From contig NC_041685.1 of assembly GCF_900005765.1 (NCBI RefSeq), positions 1,223,099 to 1,287,098 of the forward strand: a DNA stretch of 64,000 nt, written 5' to 3'. This document shows positions 22,690 through 35,165 of the stretch, in pieces; the first letter of the stretch is position 1, and each line of letters starts with the position of its first letter. Source of the stretch: Plasmodium relictum (lineage: Eukaryota; Apicomplexa; Aconoidasida; Haemosporida; Plasmodiidae). The notes beneath the pieces were generated by a model. The model saw nothing but the letters and a program-made list of their open reading frames with translations. It did not search any database and had not been told where the DNA came from. The translations under genes were made by a program, and so were the position numbers.

Positions 22690-23281
22690 TGATTTATCAA
22701 ATATCTATTTTTGAATACTTTTACAGTATTTTAAGCAGTCAAATTAATAAAGATCGCATAGAGAAATCTTTACTTAGCATTATGTATTATAAAATTGTTT
22801 AATACAGATAATGATATACTCTTTATATAATTATGAATATAAAGTAAAATAAATAAATCTCTTTTATTTATTTTATTTTTAAATTTTTTGCTTATAGTTT
22901 TTGTTATAAATATTTTTTAATTTATTATAAGTCTCTGTCTATTCTCGCAAAATAAAACAATCTACGAAAAAATATAAAAATATGCATAAAATTAAATCGT
23001 TTATAAAAAAAAAAAAATTTTCAATATCAATAAAAAAAATTATTATTTTTAAAAAAGAAAAATTAAAATTAATTTTTAATAAAAATGAATACATGCATTT
23101 TTATTGATTTGAAATTATGACGTATATTTTTTTTTTTGCAGAACACATAGATGCGCATCTTTTTATGCCTATCTTTATACACATATCTTTTGAATAACTT
23201 ACGTATTCTAGCAACTTTTATATGTAATCTTTTTCATTATATTAAAATTTTAAAAAGGTAAATAAAATCTTTTATTTACTA
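22690..23281 (-). repeat. Group D LTR, minus orientation
   Basis: It is 592 bp, from TGATTTATC to a terminal hairpin at 23258-23279, where GTAAATAA pairs with TTATTTAC around a six-base loop. It is the best-preserved D copy. No matching 5-bp flanks were found. Confidence 0.7.
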
Positions 23282-23289
23282 GATACTAA

Positions 23290-23645
23290 ATTATTTTAAA
23301 GGATATATATATTAAAAACCGATTTTGGAATATTGAATTAGGTGAAAATAGAAAAAAGTATACACATTTTTTTATACCTAAGCATGGAACATTCGTATTT
23401 AACATATTTTTATTGGTATTAAAGAATAGTTCTACATAATTTCAAAGAATAGTGGAAATATATTTTTATGGAATTAATTCAAGAAAATTAAGTAGTTGTA
23501 TATATTGATGGCATCATCATTTTGATTAAAACTTTAATTGAGCATACTAAAATGTTAGGAAAAATAATTAGATTGCTTATCGATAATAATCTAGAAATAA
23601 ATATAGAAAAGTTCTAATTATTTAAAACATCTATAACTTATCCAG
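23290..23645 (+). mobile_element. Reverse transcriptase fragment of a Ty3/gypsy fossil
   Basis: The plus strand shows RT-like blocks parallel to those in the 3021-8723 element: KNRFWNIELGE, FIPKHGTFVFNIF, and the region around the active-site turn. It is an isolated broken fragment, in the opposite orientation to the pieces that follow. It is cut off by the C-type LTR at 23647. Confidence 0.75.
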
Positions 23646-23646
23646 G

Positions 23647-24168
23647 TGATTTATTTGTTGGCTGTTTACAGACTTTGATAGAGTATTGAATAAACAATTT
23701 AATAAAAAGTATATAGAGATGCCTCTACTGATTTTAATTATTAAGATTACTATATTTATGCTACTAATATATAAATTATTATACTTATAATTTACATAAT
23801 TGAGCAATTATGAATTTTGAGGTGTATATTTACTTTAGTATATATATATCTTTTGATTTAATTAAAAGAAAAATTAAATACTAATAAAAAAAATTCTTTT
23901 TGTTTCTCTTTTTCTAATTGATTCCACTTATGAAAAAACTTTTTGACATACATAATTAAAATAAAAATTAATTTATGAATTGCTTTCATTATTTCTTATA
24001 AATTCCATAATTTATTAAAAAAATTATTCTTTAAAAAAAAATAAAGTAAAATAATAAAAAATAGTACATTTATTTTTAATTAGTGTGTGTACACGTCTAG
24101 TCTGATATTTTCTTTATGAGCAGTTAATTATTATATTATAAAAGGATAATAGTATCTTTTATTAACTA
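23647..24168 (-). repeat. Group C LTR, 3' LTR of a truncated element
   Basis: It is 522 bp, plus-strand bounds TGATTTATTTGTTGGCTG and CTTTTATTAACTA. It has C-type landmarks (AGATGCCTCTACTGATTTTA, AATTGAGCAATTATGAATT). It is followed directly by element internal sequence, so it is a 3' LTR. Confidence 0.75.
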
Positions 24169-25074
24169 TACTCAACCACTTAAGAAGAAGTAACGATTAC
24201 TTAAATAGTGCTTTCTTATGCTTGCTTTGTAACTTCAGGTCTTTTTTGTATCATATCATTCATCTTTATAATATCATTATTAATAGTTTAATATGTTGAA
24301 ACATTACTATATTCGTAAATATGAATGTAATTGGGTGGGGATTTCAATAATTGCACAAATTTTAACTTTCCTTAATGTTTATTAGTTACTTGAGTAAGAT
24401 TCTTCAACTGCATTTCATATATCCCTTTCGTCTTATTACTTAACGATTTAATCTTTGTTCGAGGGATATGTATTTCCTTACCTTTATAATAAATAGTCAT
24501 TTCTTTCAAATTTCCATTCTCGATTTTAGTTACTGTATGAGGGGAAAAATAATGTGGTTCATATTACGCATTTCTGCTACGATGACTAATTTGGTTTCTT
24601 TTGTATTTAGGAAAAATATAAGAAATTATATGTCCTATATTAGTGTTCTTATTTTTAATTAATGGTCTATCTTTGATTCTAACTAAATGATCATGTGCAT
24701 TCTTCTATAGATCACTTAAATAAATAATTATCGTTTCATAGATAGTTTCTGGTAGCATACCTAAAAAAACTAGACATATAAAATCAATTCTATACATAGC
24801 AAATTATGGTGTTTCTTTTAGTGGAGCATGTAGCGTATCATTATACATTAACACTATGTTTTGTACTATTTTTTCATAATGTAGATCTTGTTATTTATAT
24901 GTTGTTTTAGGCATATATTCAAGGCTTTTATGAAAACTTTCATTTACTCCATTCTCTTTTGGATATTATGCTCTAGTATGTCATAATTTAATTATTAGTT
25001 CATTAGTATATGATCCTGAAATTCCTGATTCATATAAATCGAATCTAGATCTGTAAAAAATTTTCTTGGGCATA
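24169..25074 (-). mobile_element. Integrase-end fragment of a Ty3/gypsy fossil
   Basis: It lines up with 3642 to about 4600 of the larger element: the same purine-rich start beside the LTR, the same run of Lys/Ile-rich 3' sequence, and the integrase core block further in. It is broken and truncated at 25074, where an oppositely oriented C LTR begins. Confidence 0.75.
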
Positions 25075-25610
25075 TGGTTAATAAAAGACATGAAACTTTT
25101 ATAAAATAATAGTTATTCTCACAGAAAACGAAGATTTTGCCATAAATTCATCAGTTTAAAAAAAAAAAATATTTAATTTTTTTTTAAAATATATAATGAA
25201 AGATTTTTAATGAAAATGTTTTTTATAAAAATTCCTGTTGAATCAAATCAATTTTTAAATAATAAAAATTACATTAGAAATTAAAAGGAAAAATAACTTT
25301 ATTTTCATTAATATTTAATTTTTTTACGTAATTTTCGAAGTAATCTTAATAACTATAATTTAGATTTATATCTTTTTTTAATTTATTATTTTATAGAATC
25401 AATAATTTTAATGAGAATTTAAATTTTTAATAAAAGTAAAGATATACATTTTTATTAAAGTAAATAAATGCCTCTAAAACAATTATTTTCTCGTATATGT
25501 AAACTGCATGTGTAATGTTTACATATCAATAATATAAATATACTTTTATAATAATTAAAATCAATAGAGATATTTATGCATGTTCTTTATTAATTTATAT
25601 GTCCGACACT
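25075..25610 (+). repeat. Group C LTR, plus orientation
   Basis: It starts TGGTTAATAAAAGACATG and ends in a worn 3' palindrome (TTCTTTATTAATTTATATG). It abuts an oppositely oriented C LTR with no spacer, so the two form a long inverted repeat. Confidence 0.7.
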
Positions 25611-26143
25611 TCGTTTATTAAATAATCGTTCGATGACTTTGCTAGAACTTTGAACAAACATATTAATAAATAGAATATAGGAATGTCTATATCAATTTTT
25701 TTTATTTTTAAAATATATTTATTCTATTAATACGTAAATTTAGAACATCTACTTTACACAACTGAGCAATTATTATTTTAGAGGTCTTTATTTCTCTAAA
25801 TAAAAATATACCTTTATTGTTATTAAAAATTTAAATTCTCATTAAAATTATTATGCAAAAATAAATTATTTAAAACAAAAAAATTAAATTTATATTATAA
25901 TTATTAATAGTCTTTTAAAAATAGATAAATATTCTTTTTACTTCGAATTAAATTTTTTATCGTTTTAAAGTTAATTCGATTTGATAACAAAAATTTTACT
26001 TGAAGGTATTTTCATTAAATCTTTCATAAAAAAAAATATTAATTTATCTAATTTTTTTTAACTAGCGATTAGGTGTGGCTAATTCTCTAATTTCCATATG
26101 AACTATTATTATATAAAAGGTTAATAATATCTTTTATTAATCA
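25611..26143 (-). repeat. Group C LTR, 3' LTR of a truncated element
   Basis: It is 533 bp, ending at AGGTTAATAATATCTTTTAT plus TAATCA. The GAACTTTGAACAAACATATT box and ACTGAGCAATTATTATTTT landmark place it in group C. Internal integrase-end sequence follows at 26144. Confidence 0.72.
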
Positions 26144-26370
26144 TACTCCACTACCTAAGGAAGTAATGTAGGTTGTTTAAGGATTGTTCTCTTTAGTTTT
26201 TTTATAACTTCAAGTCCTTTTTGTATTTTATTATTAATCTTACTATTCTTCTTATTATTAATTTTCATATAGTGAAATATTACTTCATTTATAAATATCA
26301 AAATAATCTTTAGGTTTCTTATATATATGGTTAAAAAAAGAAAAATACTTATTACATCAAAATATTTCAT
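26144..26370 (-). mobile_element. Short integrase-end fragment
   Basis: It begins with the polypurine-like site and then matches the terminal part of the integrase region seen at 3642-3850 (GTTTTTTTATAACTTCAAGT landmark). It is a broken, truncated remnant about 230 bp long. Confidence 0.7.
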
Positions 26371-28669
26371 AAATTAAATTATAACTTAAAGTTTTTATTT
26401 ATAGTTTAAAAATAATTAACTACTATACCAATTGCATAATAAAAAAAGAGAAGTTTCTATCTCAGAAAAAAAAATTAATTTAAAAAAAAAAGAAAAAAAT
26501 AATGTCTTTTTCTAATTGAAATCCAATTATCTAATTGGACTATTGGGAAATAAGAATACTATTCTTTTATATTTATTTATCTACTGTTGTATTTATGAAT
26601 GATATCTTAAAAACGGAGAAAAAGATTAATAACACTTTTATTAATCAATAAAGAAAAAAAATAAAATAAAATAAAACTAAGAATAATAAACATGTTGCAA
26701 CATTTTTATCAATTGTAGTGATTATCTAGTAAGGTACTGTAACAAGAAAATAATTAAAAAGAACAAATTGAAATTGTGATAAAACAAATACTACTCAAGG
26801 CTTATGTAAAAGTTATTTTTTAAGATTTTAATTAGTTTTTTTTATTTTATATGTATTTTCCAATATATTATAATAATATAATAAATTGAAATAAAAAATT
26901 TGAAATATGAAATGAAAAATTTTAAGACAAAAGATATTTAAGGAGAAAAATATAGCTCAAGTAATTTAACAATGCCAATAAAAGTGCACTTAAGTCTTAA
27001 AAATATAAATATAATTTTATGTTTATACATTTGTAAAATTAAAAAAAAAAATGAGCATATTTTTAAAAACAAGATTTATATATTCTTTTTAAATACTATT
27101 CATCAAAATTTTATATATTATTTCATGCATAATTATAAAAATAATGATGCAAAAACAAAAAAAGTTATTAATATTGCTTATGTTATTTTTCTTAAAATTA
27201 CATAATTTATTTATAATTTTTTCAAATATAATTTGAAATGAACATATAATGAGTTTCTTCACATTTTCTATTTATTCTGAATAAAAATAATAAATGTTTC
27301 TATTAATTATATATTAATTAAGATTTTTATAAGAGAAACGTAAAAATTCTGCCTCTTTTACTTTTATATAAAATTATAAATGCAGACAAATATATTTGCA
27401 TAGTGATAATGCAATGATTTTAATACAAAAGTTGGGGGAAATTTTTACTATATGTAATGATAAATTAAAAATTTTTATTTAGAAAAAAACGTAAATATAA
27501 TTAAATAATATGAGGAAATTCTTTATTTTATCTTTAGAAGAAATGAAAAATTATATCCCTGAATATATTAGTTGTCTTTAAATAAAAAAAATTATTTTTT
27601 TTCTTTTTTTTAAAAAAGATAAAATTTCCTAATTTTTTTTACTATAAAGAAATATTTATGATTTATATTTTAATTTTATTTAATAATGAGATTAATAGTA
27701 AATTAGGCATAAAAAATATATTTTTAAGATTAGGATATAGAAAAACTGTTCTGATTAATTTGTTTTTTTTTACGGTAACAGAAAAAATTAAAATATATAG
27801 AATATTTATTTTTATAATTTTTATAAAAAATACAATTGCCATTACGAAATTATACACTTATATATAGATGACTTATTTTAACTTTATATTTTTTCCCATA
27901 GAAATTTTGTATTTTCTTTAATATATTTTAGTAAATTTAATTTTTTACTTTAATTTGCTCCATTATATTATTTAAATTAAATTTATTTTATTTTATTGAA
28001 ATTAAGATTATTTCATGAAAATTTATTTATGCTATTTTTAGAAGTATCATTATTATTACTAAAAATAAAAATTGGATATATATTTCTCAAATATAAATAA
28101 GAATATAAAGAAAATTATATTATTTATATATATTTTAGAAAAAAAAAAAATAATTAGAAGTACAAAAAAGCAACAAAAGGAAATTTTTGTTTCATAAAAT
28201 TCTTTTATATTAACAATAAGAATCAAATAGAGAATCTAATTATTTTACTTGAATTTGTTAATAATATAAAAGAAATAAATAAAGAAATTAAATACCGAGA
28301 AACAAAAAACAATGCAGTTAAAAAAAAAGAAAGATATTATATATTAAATAATAAAAAATATTGTATAATAAAAATTATATATATATACATACATGTACAA
28401 AAAAATTTAAATTGCAATATTTTTAAAATACATTTTTTTTCATCTTTTCTTTTATTCATAAATATTTTTCCTAATTTTGATATTTCAAGTTCATATATAT
28501 TAAATCTTTAATTGCTCATGGTTCTAACTTTCAAGAATATGGTTTGAGGTAATTTTATGTATTTTAAGTTATAATAAAGAAAAATTGTGCAATATATTTT
28601 TACTTTTTTAATTCTTCTTCATATTTATTTGGAGATCTTTTATATTCATTAATTTTAACCTGCCTAACA
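26371..28669. other. AT-rich intergenic DNA, no gene seen
   Basis: Extremely AT-rich. Open frames at 26972 and 27658 are Lys/Ile/Asn/Phe strings with no domain or splice partner, so they are treated as chance. The right part presumably holds the 3' UTR of the minus-strand gene at 28670. Confidence 0.55.
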
Positions 28670-29466
28670 TTAACTTTTACCTTTAAGCCACATAGATCCT
28701 AATTTTGATTTCCAGTAATTGTCTACTTTACGTAGGAACTTATCCCTATTGGAAAATTTTTTTTCCCATTCAACCCATTTGCCTTTCCATATTTCTGTCC
28801 ATAATTCTCTCCATTTATCTTCGTTCCAAGAATTTTTCCATTGCTGAAAATTATTTGTTATAATCATTTTATCTCCTTCTTCTTCTTTTATTTTTTCCAT
28901 AATAATATTCCATTCACAACATAGACTAGTACTTAGTTGAATATCTATACATTTGGAGGAAGTTTTGTTTTCTTTAATCGTTGAGAAACATGGTATACAA
29001 AAGCAATATGAAGTCGTCTCTATTTCTTCTTCTACTACACATACTCCTGTTTCCTCTGTAGTATCATCTTGGTTACTCAGTAAATTTACGCACTCTTGTT
29101 CCGATAATTTTCTTGGATGTAATTTATTGAAATATAATATCAAATAGTTTTCTTCCTGTGGTATGGATATAACCTATTATATAGTTCAAATGTACAAAAA
29201 AATTTCAATAAATAGAACTTCAAATATCTTAAAAAAGGAGAAATTTGTATTTTTAAATATTAATTTTATCTTACTTGTAGCATGACATATAGCAAAGTAA
29301 GAAATATTATGGAATATAACCTATTAATCTTTGAATGAATTAAACTTAATCTTTTAAATGCTCTACTTTGATTTCTAAAGGAGTTATTAAAGAGCATTTT
29401 TGATTTTACATCACCAATAGATAATGCTCTTCGTAATTTGTTCACCTTTTCATTATAAAATTTCAT
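28670..29466 (-). CDS. Tryptophan-rich exported protein, two exons, PEXEL
   Basis: The spliced model is exon 1 29466-29275 (64 codons) and exon 2 29155-28670 (161 codons plus stop), 225 residues. The donor is GTAAGATAAAATT. The acceptor CCACAG was chosen because it makes the start of exon 2 collinear with the paralogue at 40956 (EENYLILYFNKLH against AEIYCGLYYNKLH). An alternative AG 18 bases upstream is also in frame. Exon 1 ends with a hydrophobic segment (YSIIFLTLLYVML). RKLSE at residues 79-83 is a canonical PEXEL. A Cys-rich patch follows (SYCFCIPCF, then STSLCCEW). The C-terminal third is a short Trp-rich block (WKNSWNEDKWRELWTEIWKG and beyond) typical of the Plasmodium tryptophan-rich antigen family. 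Likely exported to the infected erythrocyte; function unknown. The block is shorter than in many family members. Confidence 0.82.
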
Positions 29467-32076
29467 ATTATATGAATATACTTTTAAAGTATAAAATTTA
29501 TTTTACTAGTAAAAAAATATTTTTATTTTATCATTGATTTTTCGTATTATTCGTTTTATTATAGTAGCTTTTATGTAAAATTATTATTTCCTATTTTAAA
29601 AAATCATAATAAATGATACATAAATAAAATTACTAGTAGAAATAAAAAATAATATAACTTAAAAAGGTTAAATAATATTACTTTATTTTTTTTATATTAA
29701 TATGCTTTTTTTCCCCCATAATTTATTATTTTCTTTTTTAAAGAGAAAAAATAAAATTCAAACTATATAAATACAAAAAGAATAGAAGATAAAAAAAATG
29801 TTATTGTTAAAGCAAGAATAATTACATTTTATATGTTTTTTATCTTTGTGCTTTTCAAAATTAATTTATTCATAATTCTTAATTAAACAAAATTTATATT
29901 TACATTATTTTTTTTTATTTAATAATAAAATTATAGAAGATAACCATTAAATTTTTTAATTTATAATATTAAATAAATTTATAATTCTGAATTTGTTGGA
30001 ATAAGAAAAATTAAAGCACTACTTAAATAAAAAGTATTAAATTATAAAACATTGTTTAAATGTATTAAATTTCTTTTTATTATTATTAATATACAATTTT
30101 AATGAAGTAATTGCTACGAATTCAATACATTTTAATTCTTCCTTAACCTTATTTTTCTTAATTTTAATTTTCTGAGGAATGCATTCAAATTATTTTTTTT
30201 TTTTCCTAATACTGTTTTTAATAGGAGTTTAGTTTGGGGTAAATTCAAAAAAATTAAAATAAATTTTTTGAATTTTAAAAATATTTATTAAAATTACGTA
30301 TATTAATTATGCAAAAGAAAAAAAAAAATCATAATTTTGTTCTATTACTATTATAATACATTAAGAAATTATGTAAACGGTACCATAAAATAGCTGCAAT
30401 TTTTATTTTTCTATTTATTTCACTTTTTAATTTTTCTAATAATGAATAAAACGAAAAAATTTAATTTTCGTAAATTAATTGGATTTAGTTTTATATAAAA
30501 ATTTAGATCTTAATGGTTTAAATTTTGTTTTATTCATATTTTAAGATAGGAATTTCATATAATATCTCTAGGAAAAAAAATGAAAGATGGAGGGGGAAAA
30601 AAGAATAAGAATATAACAAACCGCATTTCCTTAAAAATGACAATAACCAATGTATTAATTGTAGGTTATTATATATAATTTAATTTTAATTAGGAGAAAT
30701 TCTATTTTTTTGAAAATGTATAATTATATAATTTTAAAACATTTAAATTTTAGAGATAATAGAAAACATAACTGAAAAACTAAGCATATATTATTTTTTT
30801 ATGCATCTGAAATTGCATATAGTAATAAAAAATGAGAAAATAATAAGAAAAAATAAACAAAATAAAATGGTATAAAATTTGCTATAGTATAAAAACTTGG
30901 AACATCTACAATAAAAATAGAAATTACAAATGAAGTACAAGAGATATATGGTTTTATATAATATAATGATAGAAGTTATATATATATATACATATATATA
31001 TATATTTACTTTAAGATGAAAAACGAATAATTGATGTAGCCAATTGGATCATAGTAATAAAATTTTTGTAATAAGTAGATTGATTGAAAATGAAACTCTA
31101 GTTGTGTATACTTTTTTTTATAAATAAATAATGGCATGGAATAAAAATGATGATTAAATAAAGTAAAAAAGTAAAAAGAAAAAAAATAATATAAAATTAG
31201 TAATATATAATTCATGAAGATTAAAATATTTATAATATCTACAATAGAAATTGTAGCAATTAAAATAATTAAGGTGATACATTAATTGCAAATAACTTAA
31301 AATGATAATAATGCTATTGTTTATTTTAATTATTTTAATGAAAAAGAAGTACTAATGATTACTGACAAAGTAATGGTTATATTATAAAAAGAAAAAAAAA
31401 TGACATCTGATATAAAATAAATAAATAGTTATAAGCTATTTTCAGAATTAAATTGATGGAATATGCAATACATTTGCCAGTTTTAATATTCATATAATGG
31501 GAAAATAATATTTTATGTAATAATTAAAATTTATAAATAGATATGAGCATAAAGTGGTAATTGACATTATGATTAAAATATATTCTTATTAATATATTTT
31601 ATTATCTGAAGAATTTAATAGAATAAACAAATCCATTACAATATGTTTAATTGTAGAAATTAGAAAATTATATTTATTTTGACATCAATTACGTTAATAC
31701 AAAAGAAATATTATATAAATTATTTAAATTTCCTTTTTTATAGTAATAATAATTATTACATAATATTAATATTTATAATTATTATTGTAGTAGTTAAAAT
31801 TAATAAAAATAATTTTTATATTAAGGGACATATACAATAATTAGTGCATATATAAATGGTAAACAATACTTCTTTTTAATAGATAAATAGAAGAACAAGA
31901 AGAAAGAATAATTTTATAATTATATTCTTCTATAATGTCATTCAGTAATATGTATAACTTTATTTTAGAGTAACTTTGTATTATAAAAAGAATGTAATAA
32001 TGATATATTATTTTTTTAATTTCCTAACAATTTTAAATTATCAATTTTTTTTTTTATTTAAATAAAAAAGTAAATT
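29467..32076. other. AT-rich intergenic DNA, no gene seen
   Basis: No LTR ends and no credible frame. The left part is upstream of the Trp-rich gene and should include its promoter, but no specific motif is recognisable. Confidence 0.55.
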
Positions 32077-32610
32077 TGGTTAGTAAAGTCAATATTAACT
32101 TTTTTATATATTGATGTGAGTATAATTGACGACTAATTAGCAGTACACTGAGCGTTATATAGGCGTCTAGAAGAGTTATACTTCTACATAGAGCATGCTA
32201 AAGATAATATTTTTTTTTTTTAAGGTTTTTCTAATATATTTTAGACGTTACATATTTAATAAAAGTGAGAGTGATATTTTTATGATGTTTTAAAAAGTGA
32301 CTTTTGTAGGAATATTGAATTACTTCTTGCACGCAATGTATTGTATCATAGCACACTCAAAATAGAAAAAATTTCATTAAACATATAATCATTTTGTTAA
32401 TGTAAAAGATCATTATAATTAAATTTTTTATCTTCATGTGAATCGAGTAAATTTTAAATAACTAAAATCTGATTAAATATTAAAGTTATCACTTGCGTGG
32501 GTAAAAGTGATAAAGCTCAATAAGAGAAGTTTAAGTATTTTTACTTCATATTTATTAATTTATTTATTCAATGCTCTGGTTAAGTAAAAGAAAAGCAAAT
32601 TAATAAATCA
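32077..32610 (+). repeat. Solo LTR of a distinct group (E), perfect TSD
   Basis: It is 534 bp, from TGGTTAGTAAAGTCAATA to GCAAATTAATAAATCA. The 5-mer AAATT is present exactly at both sides (32072-32076 and 32611-32615), so the limits are certain. The body is unlike groups A to D, with blocks such as GACGACTAATTAGCAG and TTGCGTGGGTAAAAGTG. Both terminal hairpins are present: GTTAGTA against TATTAAC at the 5' end, and TTTATTAATTT against AAATTAATAAA at the 3' end. Confidence 0.85.
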
Positions 32611-35103
32611 AAATTATATATAATTATGTATAAATAACATAGAATAAATATTAAATAATAAAATTATTTTTTTATAATTATTCTGTTGTATAAAACATAA
32701 AAAACAAATATCCATTAATTAATCAAACTAAAATAATTTGGATTCTAAAAAAATAAGTCTAAAATTTTATTTCCATCAAAATTAAGGCAGTGGTACTACT
32801 AATTCTTCATTATTTTATCTTTTAAAAAAAGAATTTCATAGACATAAAATTAAGACATGATATCAAACTTTTTTTTTTATCAGATATTACTCCAAAATTA
32901 ATATTTACTTTTAGTAAGATTGAACTTTTAATATTTTCGTATATAATTATTTATTTTAACTTAAAGTATAATTTTTTTTATTTTAATAAATTAATATAGT
33001 TTAATTTTAAAATATATATGAGACCCCTGTAGTGCTGATCAATAATTAAATTCAATAAATTCAAAAAAAGAAGAAATAAAAAAAAATAGTAGAAGAAAAA
33101 AAAAGCAAGAAAATAAATAAATATATTCTTAATAATATTATAAAGCATATTAAAAATATTTAAAAAAATAATAAATAGAAAATAAAAGATGTCAAGCAAA
33201 ATTTTCTTATTATTATTGAAAAAAACATATTAATGCACTGGTAAAACATTTTTGATACTATAATTGTATTATTATAAGAAATAAAAAACATTATACGTAA
33301 GTTTATTATAAATTCTAAGAACATTCTTAATAAAAAAAGAAAGGTCAATAAAGTTATTTCAAAATAAAAAGTAGAAAACATTTATTTGAATGGAGAAAAA
33401 GGACTTAGCTATTGTAGTAATTAGTGTGTAAGTATAATTAAAAATTCTAAATTATATTATTTAAAAGAATTAAATTTTTAGCACATAACAAATCATATAG
33501 TTTATATATAGAAAATAACATATTTAAAAAAATAATTTATTTAAAACGATTATTCCAAATGCATTGCAATGAAATGGAACATTAATAGAAATATATAATA
33601 ATTTATCGTATTAAATAAACTTTTTTATATATAATGAATATTTATATGTGTATATACTTTGTTAAAGAAAATTAATAACAACTTTTATAAATGTTTGAAA
33701 ATTTTGTTATATTAATAAAGTAAAATATAATGTCAAGTGAAGTAAAGTTGCTCACAACAAACATAATCAAATGAATAATATTAAAAAATAAATAAAAAAG
33801 GGAAAAAAAAGTATAATTTTTAAGTGTAACTCAATAATATGCTTAAAGCACTTGAATTTTATTAATATAATAATAAAAAATATAAAATATGAACTTAACA
33901 AAATTTTATATTTTTGACAACGAAAACATGAATATAGAAAAATCTTGAAATACTATATAGCAAATATATTTTAGGTAATTACAATAAAGCTATTATATTT
34001 AAATAATTTAAAATGAATTTTTTAATAATATATATTATGATGATTTAAAGAGAAAATTTATTAGATAAAATATTTATTTATTAAATATAAAATTATTATA
34101 CAGATAAATTAAAGTATCATAATTTAAAAGTTTATGTAAGCTAATAAAAAAAAAATTTTTTAATATCCAAAATGGATTAATAGTTATCTTCTAGAATGTA
34201 AAAAAAAAAAAAATTTACAAAATGAATAATTTTAAAATAAAGTAAATGACACAAAAATTGAATATTAAATTACAAAAAGCGTCATATAAAGAAATTATAA
34301 TAAAATTAAATAAATTTTTACATAATCATTTTTATGTATTCCTCACACTACTAGAATATCATAGATGTTTCTTGTTTTCTTTATTCACGTTATTTGATAT
34401 ACTTTTCTATTTTTTTTTTTAATTTTTCATAATTTTTCATTAGTTATAATTATTATTCATATTTTCAATTAAAAAACTAATTATTTAAAAAAAAAAATTT
34501 ATGCATTTGGTTTATGTATTTTTTCACAAAATACACATATATATCTTAAAATAAATTAATGAAATTAATAAATATTAAAAGAAAATAACATATTAAAATA
34601 AATTCACTGTTTTTAAGGATTTTTTTTGGAGAAATTTTTATACATAAAATATAATCATGTATGTAACTTACAAATGCTATTATGTTAAGTATTCTTCTAA
34701 CATTAGAATTAATACATTGAACTTTTGTTAAATATATAAAATATTTTTCTTTTTGTCATCATTGTAAGAATATATTATATTGTTTTTATAACATTATTAT
34801 TTTTATACATAAATATTATTCTAATGAAGAAAAAAAAATTTTAGACTAATTTAAAATTGATTAAAAATTAACCTATTTATATATGAATAGAATTAATACA
34901 TAATAAAAATAGAAAAAATATAATGATAGATATTGCATCTAGAATATTCCTGTTATATTCTTTGAATCTTCTTATTTTTTTTTTTTAAGTCATATAATTC
35001 AGTTATAAATAATATGTAATTATATCTGAATTTCTATTTTACATACCAGTTAATATTTTTATTTTCCATTTTATCTAAATAATTAATTTAACATTTTAAT
35101 AAT
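32611..35103. other. AT-rich intergenic DNA, no gene seen
   Basis: Overlapping open frames near 32978-33381 on the minus strand are Phe/Ile/Leu/Tyr-only strings in an A/T-rich stretch and are judged chance. No LTR landmarks. Confidence 0.55.
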
Positions 35104-35165
35104 TGGTTAATAAAATATATTATTAACCTTTTAACATACCTAAATTAATAATGTAATGTAAAATA
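35104..35165 (+). repeat. A-type LTR 5' end fragment
   Basis: TGGTTAATAAAATATATT plus the second arm TTATTAACC and CTTTTAACATACC form the 5' hairpin of a plus-oriented A-like LTR. The sequence beyond about 35165 is not recognisable as LTR, so only the end survives. Confidence 0.55.

Noticed and set aside
26972-27867. Possible small genes at 26972-27205 and 27658-27867
   Set aside because: Composition is that of random very AT-rich DNA, there is no splice partner, and 27658 has an equally long frame on the other strand.
32978-33381. Two overlapping minus-strand frames of membrane-like sequence
   Set aside because: Poly(A)-rich DNA read backwards gives Phe/Ile/Leu strings. No start context or splice structure supports a gene.
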